From a virus, in IMG/VR virus record IMGVR_UViG_3300037520_002383, positions 18,925-82,924 of that record: DNA of 64,000 nucleotides; one strand, written 5' to 3'. Numbering within the stretch: the stretch's first letter is position 1; each line of letters starts with the position of its first letter. The translations under genes and the position numbers were made by a program. Of the stretch, positions 30,128 through 38,640 are shown piece by piece. The notes beneath the pieces were generated by a model. The model did no database searches, was not told the origin of the DNA, and worked only from the letters and a program-made list of their open reading frames with translations.

Positions 30128-30727
30128 ATGAGTAAGAAAAAGACTTCCATCCGAAAGGTCATCATCGTCAAAGACCTTTCATTCAATCTCGTTGTAGCAA
30201 TGGAACGTGAGTTGTTGTACTATAGCGATCAGATTTTATACAATGCCGCAAAGCTCGCCGCACTCCGCGAGGACCTTGAGACGAAGCTGATGGCCTGGGA
30301 GGAGCTGGCGGAGATGGCGATTCGACACCAGGCCCTGCATCAACAGATCCTCGGCAGCATGCACATGGTTCAGGAGGAGCAGAAGGAAGTCGACGAGAAG
30401 GATCGCGAGAGCGCCGACAGCCGCAGCCTCGTCTGCCAGTTTCCTACCGAATACTTTGATGTCATTGCCCGAGCCTTCAATAGCCCCTTTCTGGCTCTGG
30501 AATCCAGCGATCATGAAATGAGCTATTGGCGGCACCTCAGGGAATCCGACCAGGAGCGGCAGGCGATGGAGGAACAGCATCGCATTCTCGTGAAGTGTCT
30601 GAAGGAAGGAGTTCAAAGGCAAGTTGAGGTAGAGGAAGACGAAGAAGACGAAGAAGACGAAGAAGATGCCCCTGATGCCTCGTTTGCCCGCCTCGCCACA
30701 ATGCCCATGCCCAGAATCCGGCATTGA
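30128..30727 (+). CDS. Helical protein with Asp/Glu repeat tail
   Basis: 199 residues from ATG 30128 (MSKKKTS) behind GGGAGG; an upstream in-frame start at 30065 lies next to the terminator. N-terminal basic strand, then long helices with coiled-coil character (ALREDLETKLMAWEELAEM), and an acidic run of EED units (about residues 170-183) written by a 9-bp DNA repeat. Function unknown. Confidence 0.75.
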   Translation: MSKKKTSIRKVIIVKDLSFNLVVAMERELLYYSDQILYNAAKLAALREDLETKLMAWEELAEMAIRHQALHQQILGSMHMVQEEQKEVDEKDRESADSRSLVCQFPTEYFDVIARAFNSPFLALESSDHEMSYWRHLRESDQERQAMEEQHRILVKCLKEGVQRQVEVEEDEEDEEDEEDAPDASFARLATMPMPRIRH

Positions 30728-30753
30728 CAACAGGCGCATATTTGCTGTAGAAT
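30724..30753 (+). promoter_or_regulatory. Sigma70-like promoter, leaderless type
   Basis: TTGACA 30724-30729 (covering the upstream stop), 18-bp spacer, TAGAAT 30748-30753, 6 nt to ATG 30760. The closest -10 to consensus in the set. Confidence 0.83.
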
Positions 30754-30759
30754 GCGGAC

Positions 30760-31074
30760 ATGAACACCAAGATAATGCACACGGCGTTTGCAAACTCCAT
30801 TGCCGGCTTCGCCATTCTCTTCCATCTACAGAAACATGGCCCCGATTCTCGAACCAATATCATCGATGCCGTATCGCGGCGGCTGGCGGGTATGGATCAG
30901 ACGTCGATCGCCGATGTGACGCGCGTCACATCGGCGGCCATTCAGTTGGCTATCGACTGTCGCTACGTCGATGGCCTTAGTGGCTATCGCCTGAGGATCA
31001 CAGAAGAAGGCGCGGCGATGTCAGAAAAACTGCAGTTTTTTTATGCTAGCATTTTGAAACCGACCCAACCTTGA
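30760..31074 (+). CDS. Small protein, possible winged helix (leaderless start)
   Basis: 104 residues, MNTKIMHTAFANS. Helices around NIIDAVSRRLAGMDQTSIADV and RVTSAAIQLAIDCRYVDG followed by a GYRLRITEEG strand suggest a small winged-helix regulator. No family match claimed. A hairpin (GGCGGC/GCCGCC, 31081-31097) without a T run follows before the next gene. Confidence 0.72.
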   Translation: MNTKIMHTAFANSIAGFAILFHLQKHGPDSRTNIIDAVSRRLAGMDQTSIADVTRVTSAAIQLAIDCRYVDGLSGYRLRITEEGAAMSEKLQFFYASILKPTQP

Positions 31075-31115
31075 AAATATGGCGGCGTTTTGCCGCCGTG
31101 AAAGGGGTGGGTATC

Positions 31116-31832
31116 ATGCAGCGACTGTGGTTTGCTCTGTCACTTCTCTCGACATCTCCTTCCCTAGATCACGAAGTGCCTTTGGTTCCGCCGCAGGCTG
31201 CCGCAACGGCAGCCGCCGCCGCCGCGCCGCCGGTCATTGACGCGAGTCCGCAGCTGAAGTCTTTGGTAATCGTGGATCGACCCACCAAGGTGGCTCAAGT
31301 CATCTTGGATGTTGCGCTGAATGACCGAACGACAGAGGCGCTGGAAAATACCTTGGAGTCGCTTCCCGCCGAAACTGAGTTTGTCGTGCTGGTGATTGAC
31401 AGCCCCGGCGGTTTGTTGACGGCCAGTCGCGATATCTCTCGTATCATCGAAAGCAGCCACAAAAAAATCGTCTGTGTTGTGGATGGCCTGGGGGCTTCCG
31501 GCGCTTATTATCTGCTGCAGAGCTGTGGTCTACGATTGATGACGGCGCGCAGCAATCTCATGCTTCATGAGGCATTCGTTCCCAGCCCCCAGGAGCCGGA
31601 GGCCAACGAGGCGCTGGCACTTTCTGCCGTCAACTCGTCCATGGCCTGGCAGCAATGTCATCGCCTGCGCATCTCCATTCCCGAATGCCATGCACAATAC
31701 AGCAACGGACGGGAGTGGTGGCTGACGCCGCAAGAGGCCGTGGCCGTGGGTGCCGTCGATGGCATTGTCGAGACGCCGATGCAGGTGATGCTGGATATAA
31801 GCGGCATAAAGCCCGAGGCGACCAATAAATAA
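31116..31832 (+). CDS. Exported ClpP/crotonase-fold serine peptidase-like protein
   Basis: 238 residues from ATG 31116 (MQRLWFALSLLSTS) behind AAAGGGG. A short hydrophobic N-terminus reads as signal peptide or anchor, then an Ala/Pro-rich linker. The ClpP/SppA-type core follows: VLVIDSPGGLLTASRDI (95-107), DGLGASGAYYLL with nucleophile candidate S128, and ARSNLMLHEA with H151. The order Ser then His matches ClpP. A secreted ClpP-fold protein from a phage is unusual; a host-envelope or protease-inhibitory role is conceivable. Confidence 0.78.
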   Translation: MQRLWFALSLLSTSPSLDHEVPLVPPQAAATAAAAAAPPVIDASPQLKSLVIVDRPTKVAQVILDVALNDRTTEALENTLESLPAETEFVVLVIDSPGGLLTASRDISRIIESSHKKIVCVVDGLGASGAYYLLQSCGLRLMTARSNLMLHEAFVPSPQEPEANEALALSAVNSSMAWQQCHRLRISIPECHAQYSNGREWWLTPQEAVAVGAVDGIVETPMQVMLDISGIKPEATNK

Positions 31833-31883
31833 GCCTTTGGCGGATGCTATTCAGCTACCTGACGGCAACACAGGAGGCCTTGC

Positions 31884-32216
31884 GTGGTGATGACTAGCAT
31901 CTTTGGTTGGCTGACATTGAAGCTGCGGCAACTGAGACACCTGCTGTCTCCTCAGCTGCCGTCGCTCTTACCCGTGGCGGCCGTAGCACAGTTGCCGCTT
32001 GTGAAGTGGAATGAACGCTGTGAACGAGAGGGCGATGTCGTGCGTTCCTGCTCTGTTGTGGAGGCTGTGGCGCGACAACGAGCCGCGGCGGCACGGCACG
32101 GTCACTGGTATGTCACAGATGAAGAGGCGCTGGAGGACTTTCTGGTGGTCCACTGGGCTTGGATAGAGAACCAGCTAGCGCCCTCAAAGCCTACCGACCC
32201 AATCCCTGGCCTCTAG
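31884..32216 (+). CDS. Small hypothetical protein (Rz/spanin-like layout?)
   Basis: 110 residues; GTG 31884 with AGGAGG 6 nt upstream; an in-frame ATG at 31890 is possible. N-terminal amphipathic/hydrophobic region (SIFGWLTLKLRQLRHLLSPQLPSLL), basic centre, acidic C-terminus. It follows the ClpP-like gene and converges with the minus-strand block, overlapping it by 33 nt. Role unknown. Confidence 0.65.
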   Translation: MVMTSIFGWLTLKLRQLRHLLSPQLPSLLPVAAVAQLPLVKWNERCEREGDVVRSCSVVEAVARQRAAAARHGHWYVTDEEALEDFLVVHWAWIENQLAPSKPTDPIPGL

Positions 32217-32402
32217 CGTCGTATGGCAGTTGCCGACTTTTTCCCAGTAATCGTCGTTCCAGGCCGTGGCGGGCTTCATCTCCCAGCAAGTGAAGGAGCC
32301 GCCAAGGAATGAGCGAATGGCCATGCGCCGCCGCCCTTCGTCGCTGCACTGATGCACTTCAACTGCACTGAAGGCCATTTCCATCATCTCGCGGTCACTC
32401 AT
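32184..32402 (-). CDS. Small hypothetical protein
   Basis: 72 residues from ATG 32402 (MSDREMMEMAF), overlapping the stop of the upstream gene by 8 nt; the longer frame to 32522 lies over that gene. Contains two Cys and several Trp near the end (FTCWEMKPATAWNDDYWEK). Co-transcribed with the membrane proteins upstream. Its 3' end overlaps the convergent plus-strand gene. Confidence 0.68.
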   Translation of the reverse strand: MSDREMMEMAFSAVEVHQCSDEGRRRMAIRSFLGGSFTCWEMKPATAWNDDYWEKVGNCHTTLEARDWVGRL

Positions 32403-32643
32403 CGTCTGCCGCCGCCTTCGACTGTCGCCGGCCGCCGACGAACTTGGCTCCAACATTCGATCCACTGTAAATCGCCAATGCCCCCAGTTGGCCGCCGACA
32501 AAGACTTCGTAGTTGGCGGCAAAGGCTGGGTAGTGAGCCGACAAGAGCCCGCCGCAGAGAATCAACACGGCTGTACCGACGGCGAACCACATTTTGCGGC
32601 TTTTGACACCGCCATCAAACGCAGATGACTTGACGTTGGCCAT
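32395..32643 (-). CDS. Small membrane protein, holin-like
   Basis: 82 residues, GGAG Shine-Dalgarno. Two hydrophobic segments (MWFAVGTAVLILCGGLLSA and VFVGGQLGALAIYSGSNVG) with a short linker and a basic/acidic C-terminus give the layout of small holins. It sits beside a coiled-coil membrane protein, as in lysis cassettes, but no endolysin gene is next to it. The muramidase-like module of the 56042 gene could be virion-borne instead. Confidence 0.65.
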   Translation of the reverse strand: MANVKSSAFDGGVKSRKMWFAVGTAVLILCGGLLSAHYPAFAANYEVFVGGQLGALAIYSGSNVGAKFVGGRRQSKAAADDE

Positions 32644-32660
32644 GGCCGCACTCCATCGGA

Positions 32661-33068
32661 TTATTTGCTGATTGCCGCCCAGAGAGCGTCACCAAACTTA
32701 GACGAAAAGGTACCGACAACGCCGCCGACGATGAACACGATGCCGGCGATGACCTTACGCTTGAAGGCGGCGATTGCGTGATCGCTTTCTTCCTTGACTT
32801 TTTCCAGATCCGCAACGCGCGTCGTCAAGGCCCTCAGGCCGACGTCCACGGACGCGAAGCCTTCGCGCGTCTTGTCGCCCACGCCCGCAACCATCAACTT
32901 CAGTTGCTGCAGGTCACGATAGACTTCTTCCTGCGACTCCTGTACATGCTGCATGTCGCCTTGCAATCGCGACAAGATGGCCTGCGTTTCCGTGCCCTGT
33001 GACTCCAGACTCTGAATCCGTGTCTCATGAGCCTCTAGGAAAGAAGCGGCAGTTACGTTAGGTGGCAT
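32661..33068 (-). CDS. Coiled-coil protein with C-terminal membrane segment
   Basis: 135 residues from ATG 33068 (MPPNVTAASF) behind GGGGGA. Residues about 15-100 are coiled coil (RIQSLESQGTETQAILSRLQ; RDLQQLKLMVAGV); residues about 108-128 are a single hydrophobic helix (VIAGIVFIVGGVVGTF). This layout is typical of small phage membrane proteins encoded next to holins, sometimes themselves holins (haemolysin XhlA-like). Function inferred from layout and neighbour. Confidence 0.65.
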   Translation of the reverse strand: MPPNVTAASFLEAHETRIQSLESQGTETQAILSRLQGDMQHVQESQEEVYRDLQQLKLMVAGVGDKTREGFASVDVGLRALTTRVADLEKVKEESDHAIAAFKRKVIAGIVFIVGGVVGTFSSKFGDALWAAISK

Positions 33069-33109
33069 TGCTGATCCCCCAGCTGCTGATAGGCTACCCA
33101 AAGATTGTT

Positions 33110-33904
33110 TCAGCAGCCAACGCAGTCAACGCAGCTGTCCATGACGCGATCGGCGATCGGCATCAGACTTTGGCGTAGATCTTCTAGACTGCCAAGGTTG
33201 TCGATGACCGCGCCATTGCGGCTGCAGAAATCCAACATCTCTGGCGTCTGCTGATCCTTCTCCGAGGCATGGCTGGGGGTAGTAGAGACGAGACCGGGGC
33301 GGCGAATGAGGAGAGGGAAGCCACGGGACTTCTCGGCTTCGTTGAAGAAGCGAGCGTCCGAAAGCACGATGACGTCGAAGTCTGAATCCGCGACCTGACG
33401 CTTGAGGCAGTTGATCCAGACATCGGCATCGAGCGCACGGCCCCACTCAGTGCCGAGAGTCTGCAGGGCTCGACGAGCACTAAGCCCGCGTTGGCGTTGC
33501 AGCTGACGCCGGCAGTCGACCATCTCCCACGACCACGGCACCTCGGCCATCAGTTCGTTGAACCAATGGTCCAGCTCTCGACGCGCCCTGAGCCAGAACT
33601 CGGGTGTGGCGTCGGGCCAGCACTCGCCGACGAAGGCGCTGCCGCAGACCTTCAGATATTCGCGAGCCGACTCCCAGGCCTCCATGTTCAGATAGGTCGG
33701 CATTTCTTCTTCACGCGCCGATGACGGGCCATAAACATTCTCAAAGCTGAAACCAAAGACACCGCGACAAAAGCGCTTGATGGGCGTCGCGAAGGCGGCT
33801 TGAGTCACTCTCAGGCCGCGTTTGTCCAGCAACTCGCAGAAGATGTTGGCGGCCGTTGACTTGCCGGCACCGGCAGTACCAATCGGAACGATGAGAAGGG
33901 TCAT
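33110..33904 (-). CDS. Deoxynucleoside monophosphate kinase-like protein
   Basis: 264 residues from ATG 33904 behind AAGGAGG. P-loop IGTAGAGKST (about 8-17), a CRGVFGFSFENVYG region, ALQTLGTEWGRALDADVWINCL and DVIVLSDARFFNEAE, the standard order of T4 gp1-type dNMP kinases (Walker B-like VLSDARF). Converts dNMPs to dNDPs for phage DNA synthesis; such kinases can also accept modified nucleotides. Together with ThyX it supports a phage-controlled dNTP supply. Confidence 0.85.
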   Translation of the reverse strand: MTLLIVPIGTAGAGKSTAANIFCELLDKRGLRVTQAAFATPIKRFCRGVFGFSFENVYGPSSAREEEMPTYLNMEAWESAREYLKVCGSAFVGECWPDATPEFWLRARRELDHWFNELMAEVPWSWEMVDCRRQLQRQRGLSARRALQTLGTEWGRALDADVWINCLKRQVADSDFDVIVLSDARFFNEAEKSRGFPLLIRRPGLVSTTPSHASEKDQQTPEMLDFCSRNGAVIDNLGSLEDLRQSLMPIADRVMDSCVDCVGC

Positions 33905-33977
33905 GATAAGCGCAGCCTCCTTGCGGCCGATGATAGCACACACATCGACAATAGGCAACTATCACGCGCTTCTGCAG

Positions 33978-34012
33978 AAAAACAGCGGCCCTCCGGTGTA
34001 GGAAGGCCGCTG
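33978..34012 (-). terminator. Intrinsic terminator (minus strand)
   Basis: On the minus strand CAGCGGCC / GGCCGCTG (34005-34012 with 33983-33990) closes a hairpin with an inner CTTCC/GGAGG pairing, followed by TTTTT. It ends the tail tube/sheath transcript. Confidence 0.8.
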
Positions 34013-34050
34013 CTCAAATGACGCTAAGCGTTAGGCTGCTGACGTAGACG

Positions 34051-34530
34051 TCAAGGCAATCGGCTTGCCGTGCCATCTTCAGACAAGTCGTTATCGGCCG
34101 TCTCGTCGCTACAGAGGATGCCCATAAAGCTGAAGCTCTGCTCAGTCAACTGTCGGCTAGCAATCGGCGTCTGGTAGCTCGTGGGGCGAACGTTCGAAAT
34201 CTTCGCAATCACCTTGTCGGGGTTCTGCCGATCGGTGATCACGAACTGCAGGTATTCATGGGTCAAAATCTCAGCCAGGGTCGGGAAAAGGGCCTGGACA
34301 TGGGGCCCTTGATCGATGATACGCCAACCGCTGGCGCTGATGCTCACTGGCTCCTGAGCCGTGTACTCGATGTCACGCGGCGCGTACGCCCCCAGAGTAT
34401 ATACGGGCGTAGCGTCATAGGCGACGCCATAGCTGATGGACGTGAAAATACCAACGGTCACTTTACGGCCATCATCGCTCGTGATCTCGACCTTCGCCCG
34501 CGCACCGGTTACGATCTTTGGAGGTGCCAT
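34051..34530 (-). CDS. Tail tube protein (candidate)
   Basis: 159 residues, GGGAGA Shine-Dalgarno. Beta-rich (KVEITSDDGRKVTVGIFTSISYGVAY; PVSISASGWRIIDQGP) of the size usual for contractile-tail tube subunits. It lies directly after the sheath gene, the standard sheath-tube order of myophages. Function is inferred from order, size and composition; sequence similarity is not obvious by eye. Confidence 0.7.
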   Translation of the reverse strand: MAPPKIVTGARAKVEITSDDGRKVTVGIFTSISYGVAYDATPVYTLGAYAPRDIEYTAQEPVSISASGWRIIDQGPHVQALFPTLAEILTHEYLQFVITDRQNPDKVIAKISNVRPTSYQTPIASRQLTEQSFSFMGILCSDETADNDLSEDGTASRLP

Positions 34531-34579
34531 GTTGATTTCTCCCTTTTATTGAATGCCCTTAGAATCTCGGGTGGCGGCA

Positions 34580-37126
34580 TCACGCCGACTGTTGAACCTG
34601 TGAGACGACGAAGCTGATGGGAATGAAGTAAATCGCACCCGCCAGCTTGATCTCAAGGCTAACGAGCATCACCGGTCCCGCAATCTGAACGACAGCATTC
34701 TTGTAACCCTTTGGGGCATCGCTGCTGGAGGCAATAAGCTTCAATCGCGAGAAGTCGGCCATGATGCTGTCCAGCGTCGCCTTCGCAATGGCCGCCGAGA
34801 CATCGGCGGTCGATTGACCGAGGAAGGCGATCTCCATGCGCTGAGCCGTCGACAAGGCAATCAGATCCGCGGCATACGTCGCCTGGATGCTGTTGTAGAC
34901 GAAGTTGTTGTCACGGCTGTAGGTTGTCTGATCGCTGACCCAAGCGAATCCACCCGTGGACTTGCGGGCCATCACCAAGAGACCCGAAGTCAACGCCTGC
35001 TCAGTCGCCGTCAGGTCGCGATCGTCGAAGTCGCGCGCCGCCTGCAATACGCCACTGCAGTTGACGCCCTTGTTGACAATCGCGCGATAGAAGCCGGCGG
35101 CCTGCATGCCGGCGGCCAACACCGAGGCCATCCAGGGCTGATACTGGGTGATGACGCCGGCGCCCGAAACCAACTTGACGTCTTGGAAGGCCAATGAGCA
35201 ACGGTAGGCAGCCAGGTTGGCTGCCGACTCACGCGCCGCAGCAAAGGTCGTGCGCTTGCTCAGGAAGCCCTGGCGGTGGCGACGGCGCTTCAGCGTCGAC
35301 ATCTTATTGACATGCGTCTTGACCACGGCATTCAAGCCATCGATGGTGTACGTCGAAGTTGCTTCCGTAAGGCCATCGGTGATGTCGGCGCCGACGGCAT
35401 CGCGGCTGAAGAGGGGGACGATGAAGTTCGTCGACACTTTCTCCAGGGCGTCAATCGCCGACGTCAAGTTGGCCGACGTCGTGCCGCCTTTAGTGCCACC
35501 GGCCAGGAAGCCGGCGGCTTGCGTCGCCGGCAATCCAGCGTTGGCGCGTACCACCGTTCCGCTGGTGTTCTGCAACTGCACCAGAGCCGATTCCTCGCTG
35601 ATCTTTTTGAAGAAATCGTAGGCGTCAACCTTGATGCGGCCGGCGCGCGTGCCATGCGTCGTGCAGATGCCAATCGTCGAAACGCGATCCAGCGCCGTAG
35701 AAGGCAACTGCCCGACAACCGCCGACTCGACGGAAGCAGAGTAGCCGGTTTGCGTATTGATATAAGCCGCCAAGTCTGCAACCGTAGCGAAGTCACTGAG
35801 GTTCAGGGTCAGGTTGGAGCCAGAACCACCAGACACCGTCGCCGTAAATACGCCGGCGCTGGAGATCGTCAGGAGGGCCAAGGTGCCGGTATAACCGACA
35901 TTCAAGACCACGCGGCCGCCAGACACCAAATCCTCGGAGATACCATCGGACTGACGACTAAGCGACAGCTGGGCGATGTACTCGGCAACCGATGTCAATC
36001 GAGCCGAGGCGGTGGACTTGGAAATCCAAGTCACTGGGGTGCTCGTGCCAAGCACATAGGCACAGCGCTCCAGCAAGTCCGTGCCGGTGGTCAACTGAGC
36101 AATCTCGATGACCTTGCCGACGCCGTCGATTGGGTTACCAGCCTCAAGTGTGATGACCGCCGGAGAGTACACAACCAAGTTATTGGCGGGAGTACCGCCG
36201 ACGGCAACCGAAGCGACATCGACGCAGTTGACTGGTCCGCCAACAACAGCGCCGGTCTGACCCGCATCCGAAAGTTTGGTGGCCGAGATGCTGTTCGATG
36301 AGGCGGCGGTGACGACATACGCACCGACGTTGTCGCCCGAAGCACCGCCGGCGCCCGTGAGGACCGAAGATACGCCAATCACCAACGTATCTCCTGCCGT
36401 CGGCACAACAGGAAAAGTCGCGGTCGTAGTGATGGTGATGTTTCTGCTAGTGCCAGAACCGCCAACAACACCCAACGCCAAGTTACCCGTCGTTGGGTGG
36501 GCTACGCGATCGACGCCACCGGTCGCCAAAGGCCCGGCGAGACCGTTGACTGTCGACACAAACGCCGTGGGTGTAGTGTTGGCAGTCAACGCCACCGAGA
36601 TGGCGGCACCGCCATTGACGCGCACTTCAAAGTTCACCGTTCCCACGCCGGGAATATAAGTAAACGAGCCCGTCGTCGGCAGGCTCTCGGCCTGCGAGGC
36701 CAAAAGCTGGCTCTGGATGAGGTTACCCAAGCGGCCATACGACTTATCGGCAATCACGCCGTAGGTCGTAGCGGCAAAGTTCACCAGGTTGCGCGTGGCC
36801 TTCGTCGAGGCGTTGGTCTTGACGAGGATGACGCGCGACGGTCCGCCGCTGATGTTGATGTCGTTGGCCGGCGAGGCGATTGCGCGCATGGCATCGACCA
36901 AGTTGCCGCTGCGGTACTTGGCGACGACTGCCGCCACCTGATCGACACCGAAGGCGTTTGCCTCCAGGTCATCTTCCAATGACCAGTCGGGACCGGCATC
37001 GGCTTCGCCTACCAGCGTCACGACGCCATTGGCCGCCAAGCCGCTTGTCTCTGCCGCCACCTTGACGGTAGAATAGGCGCCGGGGATGATGAGAGTGCCT
37101 TCGGTGGTGGTGTAAGAGAGAGCCAT
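34580..37126 (-). CDS. Tail sheath protein
   Basis: 848 residues, AAGGGG Shine-Dalgarno. The C-terminal half has sheath hallmarks: FIVPLFSRDAVGADITDGL, THVNKMSTLKRRRHRQGFL, YQPWMASVLAAGMQAAGFYRAIVNKGVN and the final beta-rich domain. Insert regions with Gly/Thr-rich beta repeats (about 170-420) make it longer than T4 gp18 (659 aa), implying extra surface domains. This is the main proof of a contractile tail. First gene of the sheath-tube transcript. Confidence 0.88.
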   Translation of the reverse strand: MALSYTTTEGTLIIPGAYSTVKVAAETSGLAANGVVTLVGEADAGPDWSLEDDLEANAFGVDQVAAVVAKYRSGNLVDAMRAIASPANDINISGGPSRVILVKTNASTKATRNLVNFAATTYGVIADKSYGRLGNLIQSQLLASQAESLPTTGSFTYIPGVGTVNFEVRVNGGAAISVALTANTTPTAFVSTVNGLAGPLATGGVDRVAHPTTGNLALGVVGGSGTSRNITITTTATFPVVPTAGDTLVIGVSSVLTGAGGASGDNVGAYVVTAASSNSISATKLSDAGQTGAVVGGPVNCVDVASVAVGGTPANNLVVYSPAVITLEAGNPIDGVGKVIEIAQLTTGTDLLERCAYVLGTSTPVTWISKSTASARLTSVAEYIAQLSLSRQSDGISEDLVSGGRVVLNVGYTGTLALLTISSAGVFTATVSGGSGSNLTLNLSDFATVADLAAYINTQTGYSASVESAVVGQLPSTALDRVSTIGICTTHGTRAGRIKVDAYDFFKKISEESALVQLQNTSGTVVRANAGLPATQAAGFLAGGTKGGTTSANLTSAIDALEKVSTNFIVPLFSRDAVGADITDGLTEATSTYTIDGLNAVVKTHVNKMSTLKRRRHRQGFLSKRTTFAAARESAANLAAYRCSLAFQDVKLVSGAGVITQYQPWMASVLAAGMQAAGFYRAIVNKGVNCSGVLQAARDFDDRDLTATEQALTSGLLVMARKSTGGFAWVSDQTTYSRDNNFVYNSIQATYAADLIALSTAQRMEIAFLGQSTADVSAAIAKATLDSIMADFSRLKLIASSSDAPKGYKNAVVQIAGPVMLVSLEIKLAGAIYFIPISFVVSQVQQSA

Positions 37127-37184
37127 TGTGTTTTGCCCCTTGCAAAGCCGTTACGGGTCCGAAGATTCAGTCACTTGTCGAAAG

Positions 37185-38513
37185 CTATTTCTTGTCTGCC
37201 GCACTAATCATTGCCGCCGACGACTTAGGCTTCAGTTCGCCTGCGGCCCCTCCCTGATTCTTCGGTTCTTCCGCCACAGTCGCGGGAGTAAAAGCTGATT
37301 CAGCCGCCAAGGCGCGTGCGGCATCTTCCGGCGAGGTACCCTTCTTGGCTTTTGCTGCCATCGCCATAATCGTCTCCGCGATTCCGGCCTTCATCAACGA
37401 CGGCGGCGAGATACGCTTCGGCGCGGCAGAAGGAAGAGACGCGCTGGGGCGCGACGATGCGGGCGGCGGCGTGGGCGGCTTGGGTTTGGCCGTCGATGGA
37501 GGTGCGGTCGGCTTCTTGCCGCTAGGCGGCTTGGCTTCCGAAACGCCGGCTTTTTGAAGCTCATCCTTGTTGACGGTCGCCCAGGCCCTCGACTCGGCTT
37601 CCTTCGGCGAGACGCCCTTGGACTCGTAGGACTCCTTGATGTGGGCAGCCTGCCGCTTTTCCTTCTCCGTGTGCGAGCCGGGCTTCTGCAGCTTCTCAGC
37701 CTTTTTGGTTTCAGACCAGGCAGCCTTACGGATTTCTTCCAGCTTACGGCTGTTGAGCTGACCGCCGCTGCCCGTCTTCTTGTCCGTCAGGTCTTTTGAC
37801 TTCTTGTCGCTGGGCAACACGGAATCCTTGTCGGCGGCATCAGGCACCGCCTTTTGATCAGGGACGGTCTTGCGGTCCTTCAGAGGCGCCGGATTCATCT
37901 TCGGCTCCTCCTTCTTGACCTCAGACTTGCCGGCGGCCATCTCGCCACACTTCTCAAGCGGCTGATGCATGTCGCCGCATTTCTGGCAGGCCTCGGCCTT
38001 CGCCAGACCCTGGTCACCCTTCATGTGCTGAAGGGCATACTGCGAGTTACGCCACATAATCCAGTCCAGATGCTGATTGAAGGCCTGGTGGGCGGGGCTT
38101 TGGCCCGATGATTCCATTTGTCGGCGCGACAAGGTTTCGATGTCTTTTCCATCGGATCCAATGTGGTGAACATCGATGGTTTTGAACTTGTTGGGCTTCA
38201 TATCGTGATTCACCATCAGCTTCTCACCCGCCTGCCGGGCTTGGGGAGAAAGAAGGTGGCTGTAATCGAATGACTCTTTGCCCTCGGCAGCCGGCATGGG
38301 TTTGCCAGAAATCGGTTCGGGACGCGCCGCTGCTTGTTCGGTATGAGCCATCAGCCGGCGATGCAGATCCGCGTACGGATCGCCTTCGGCCTTGCGAAGT
38401 TCACGCTCACGCAGATCCGCATAGTGCCCTTCCAGATCTTCAATGGTCTTTTTGAGCAGTGGCACGAGCCCCTGGCGAAGCTGAACTACCAAGTCCTGAG
38501 GGTTTTTAGGCAT
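37185..38513 (-). CDS. Lys/Pro-rich virion-associated protein with ChaB-like motif
   Basis: 442 residues. N-terminal helical part with LLKKTIEDLEGHYADLRERELRKAE, then FDYSHLLSPQARQAG (a nearly identical FDYNHLLTPEHRSQG phrase occurs in the giant protein at 56042), then CQKCGDMHQPLEKCG (zinc-type). A low-complexity Lys/Ser/Pro region follows, with a module KRQAAHIKESYESKGVSPKEAESRAWATVNK, the pattern found in ChaB-like/plasmid-stabilization proteins. Highly basic, so it may be packaged with DNA. Role unknown. Confidence 0.68.
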   Translation of the reverse strand: MPKNPQDLVVQLRQGLVPLLKKTIEDLEGHYADLRERELRKAEGDPYADLHRRLMAHTEQAAARPEPISGKPMPAAEGKESFDYSHLLSPQARQAGEKLMVNHDMKPNKFKTIDVHHIGSDGKDIETLSRRQMESSGQSPAHQAFNQHLDWIMWRNSQYALQHMKGDQGLAKAEACQKCGDMHQPLEKCGEMAAGKSEVKKEEPKMNPAPLKDRKTVPDQKAVPDAADKDSVLPSDKKSKDLTDKKTGSGGQLNSRKLEEIRKAAWSETKKAEKLQKPGSHTEKEKRQAAHIKESYESKGVSPKEAESRAWATVNKDELQKAGVSEAKPPSGKKPTAPPSTAKPKPPTPPPASSRPSASLPSAAPKRISPPSLMKAGIAETIMAMAAKAKKGTSPEDAARALAAESAFTPATVAEEPKNQGGAAGELKPKSSAAMISAADKK

Positions 38514-38640
38514 CGTACTACCTCTCCAAAAGCGATTTAGGGCAAAGATTCAGCAGCCGTCGTCTGATAGCTCATTGCAGCATGCAGAAACCGGGCTCGT
38601 CGCCCGGCAACTTGATTGCGCCTTATCTGTGGCCGGGCGC

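Noticed and set aside
31075-31100. Terminator at the GGCGGC/GCCGCC hairpin before the ClpP-like gene
   Set aside because: The hairpin has its T's in the loop and no T run after the stem, so termination is doubtful.
35276-36301. 341-residue plus-strand frame
   Set aside because: Antisense to the tail sheath gene; no Shine-Dalgarno or promoter, and no motif.
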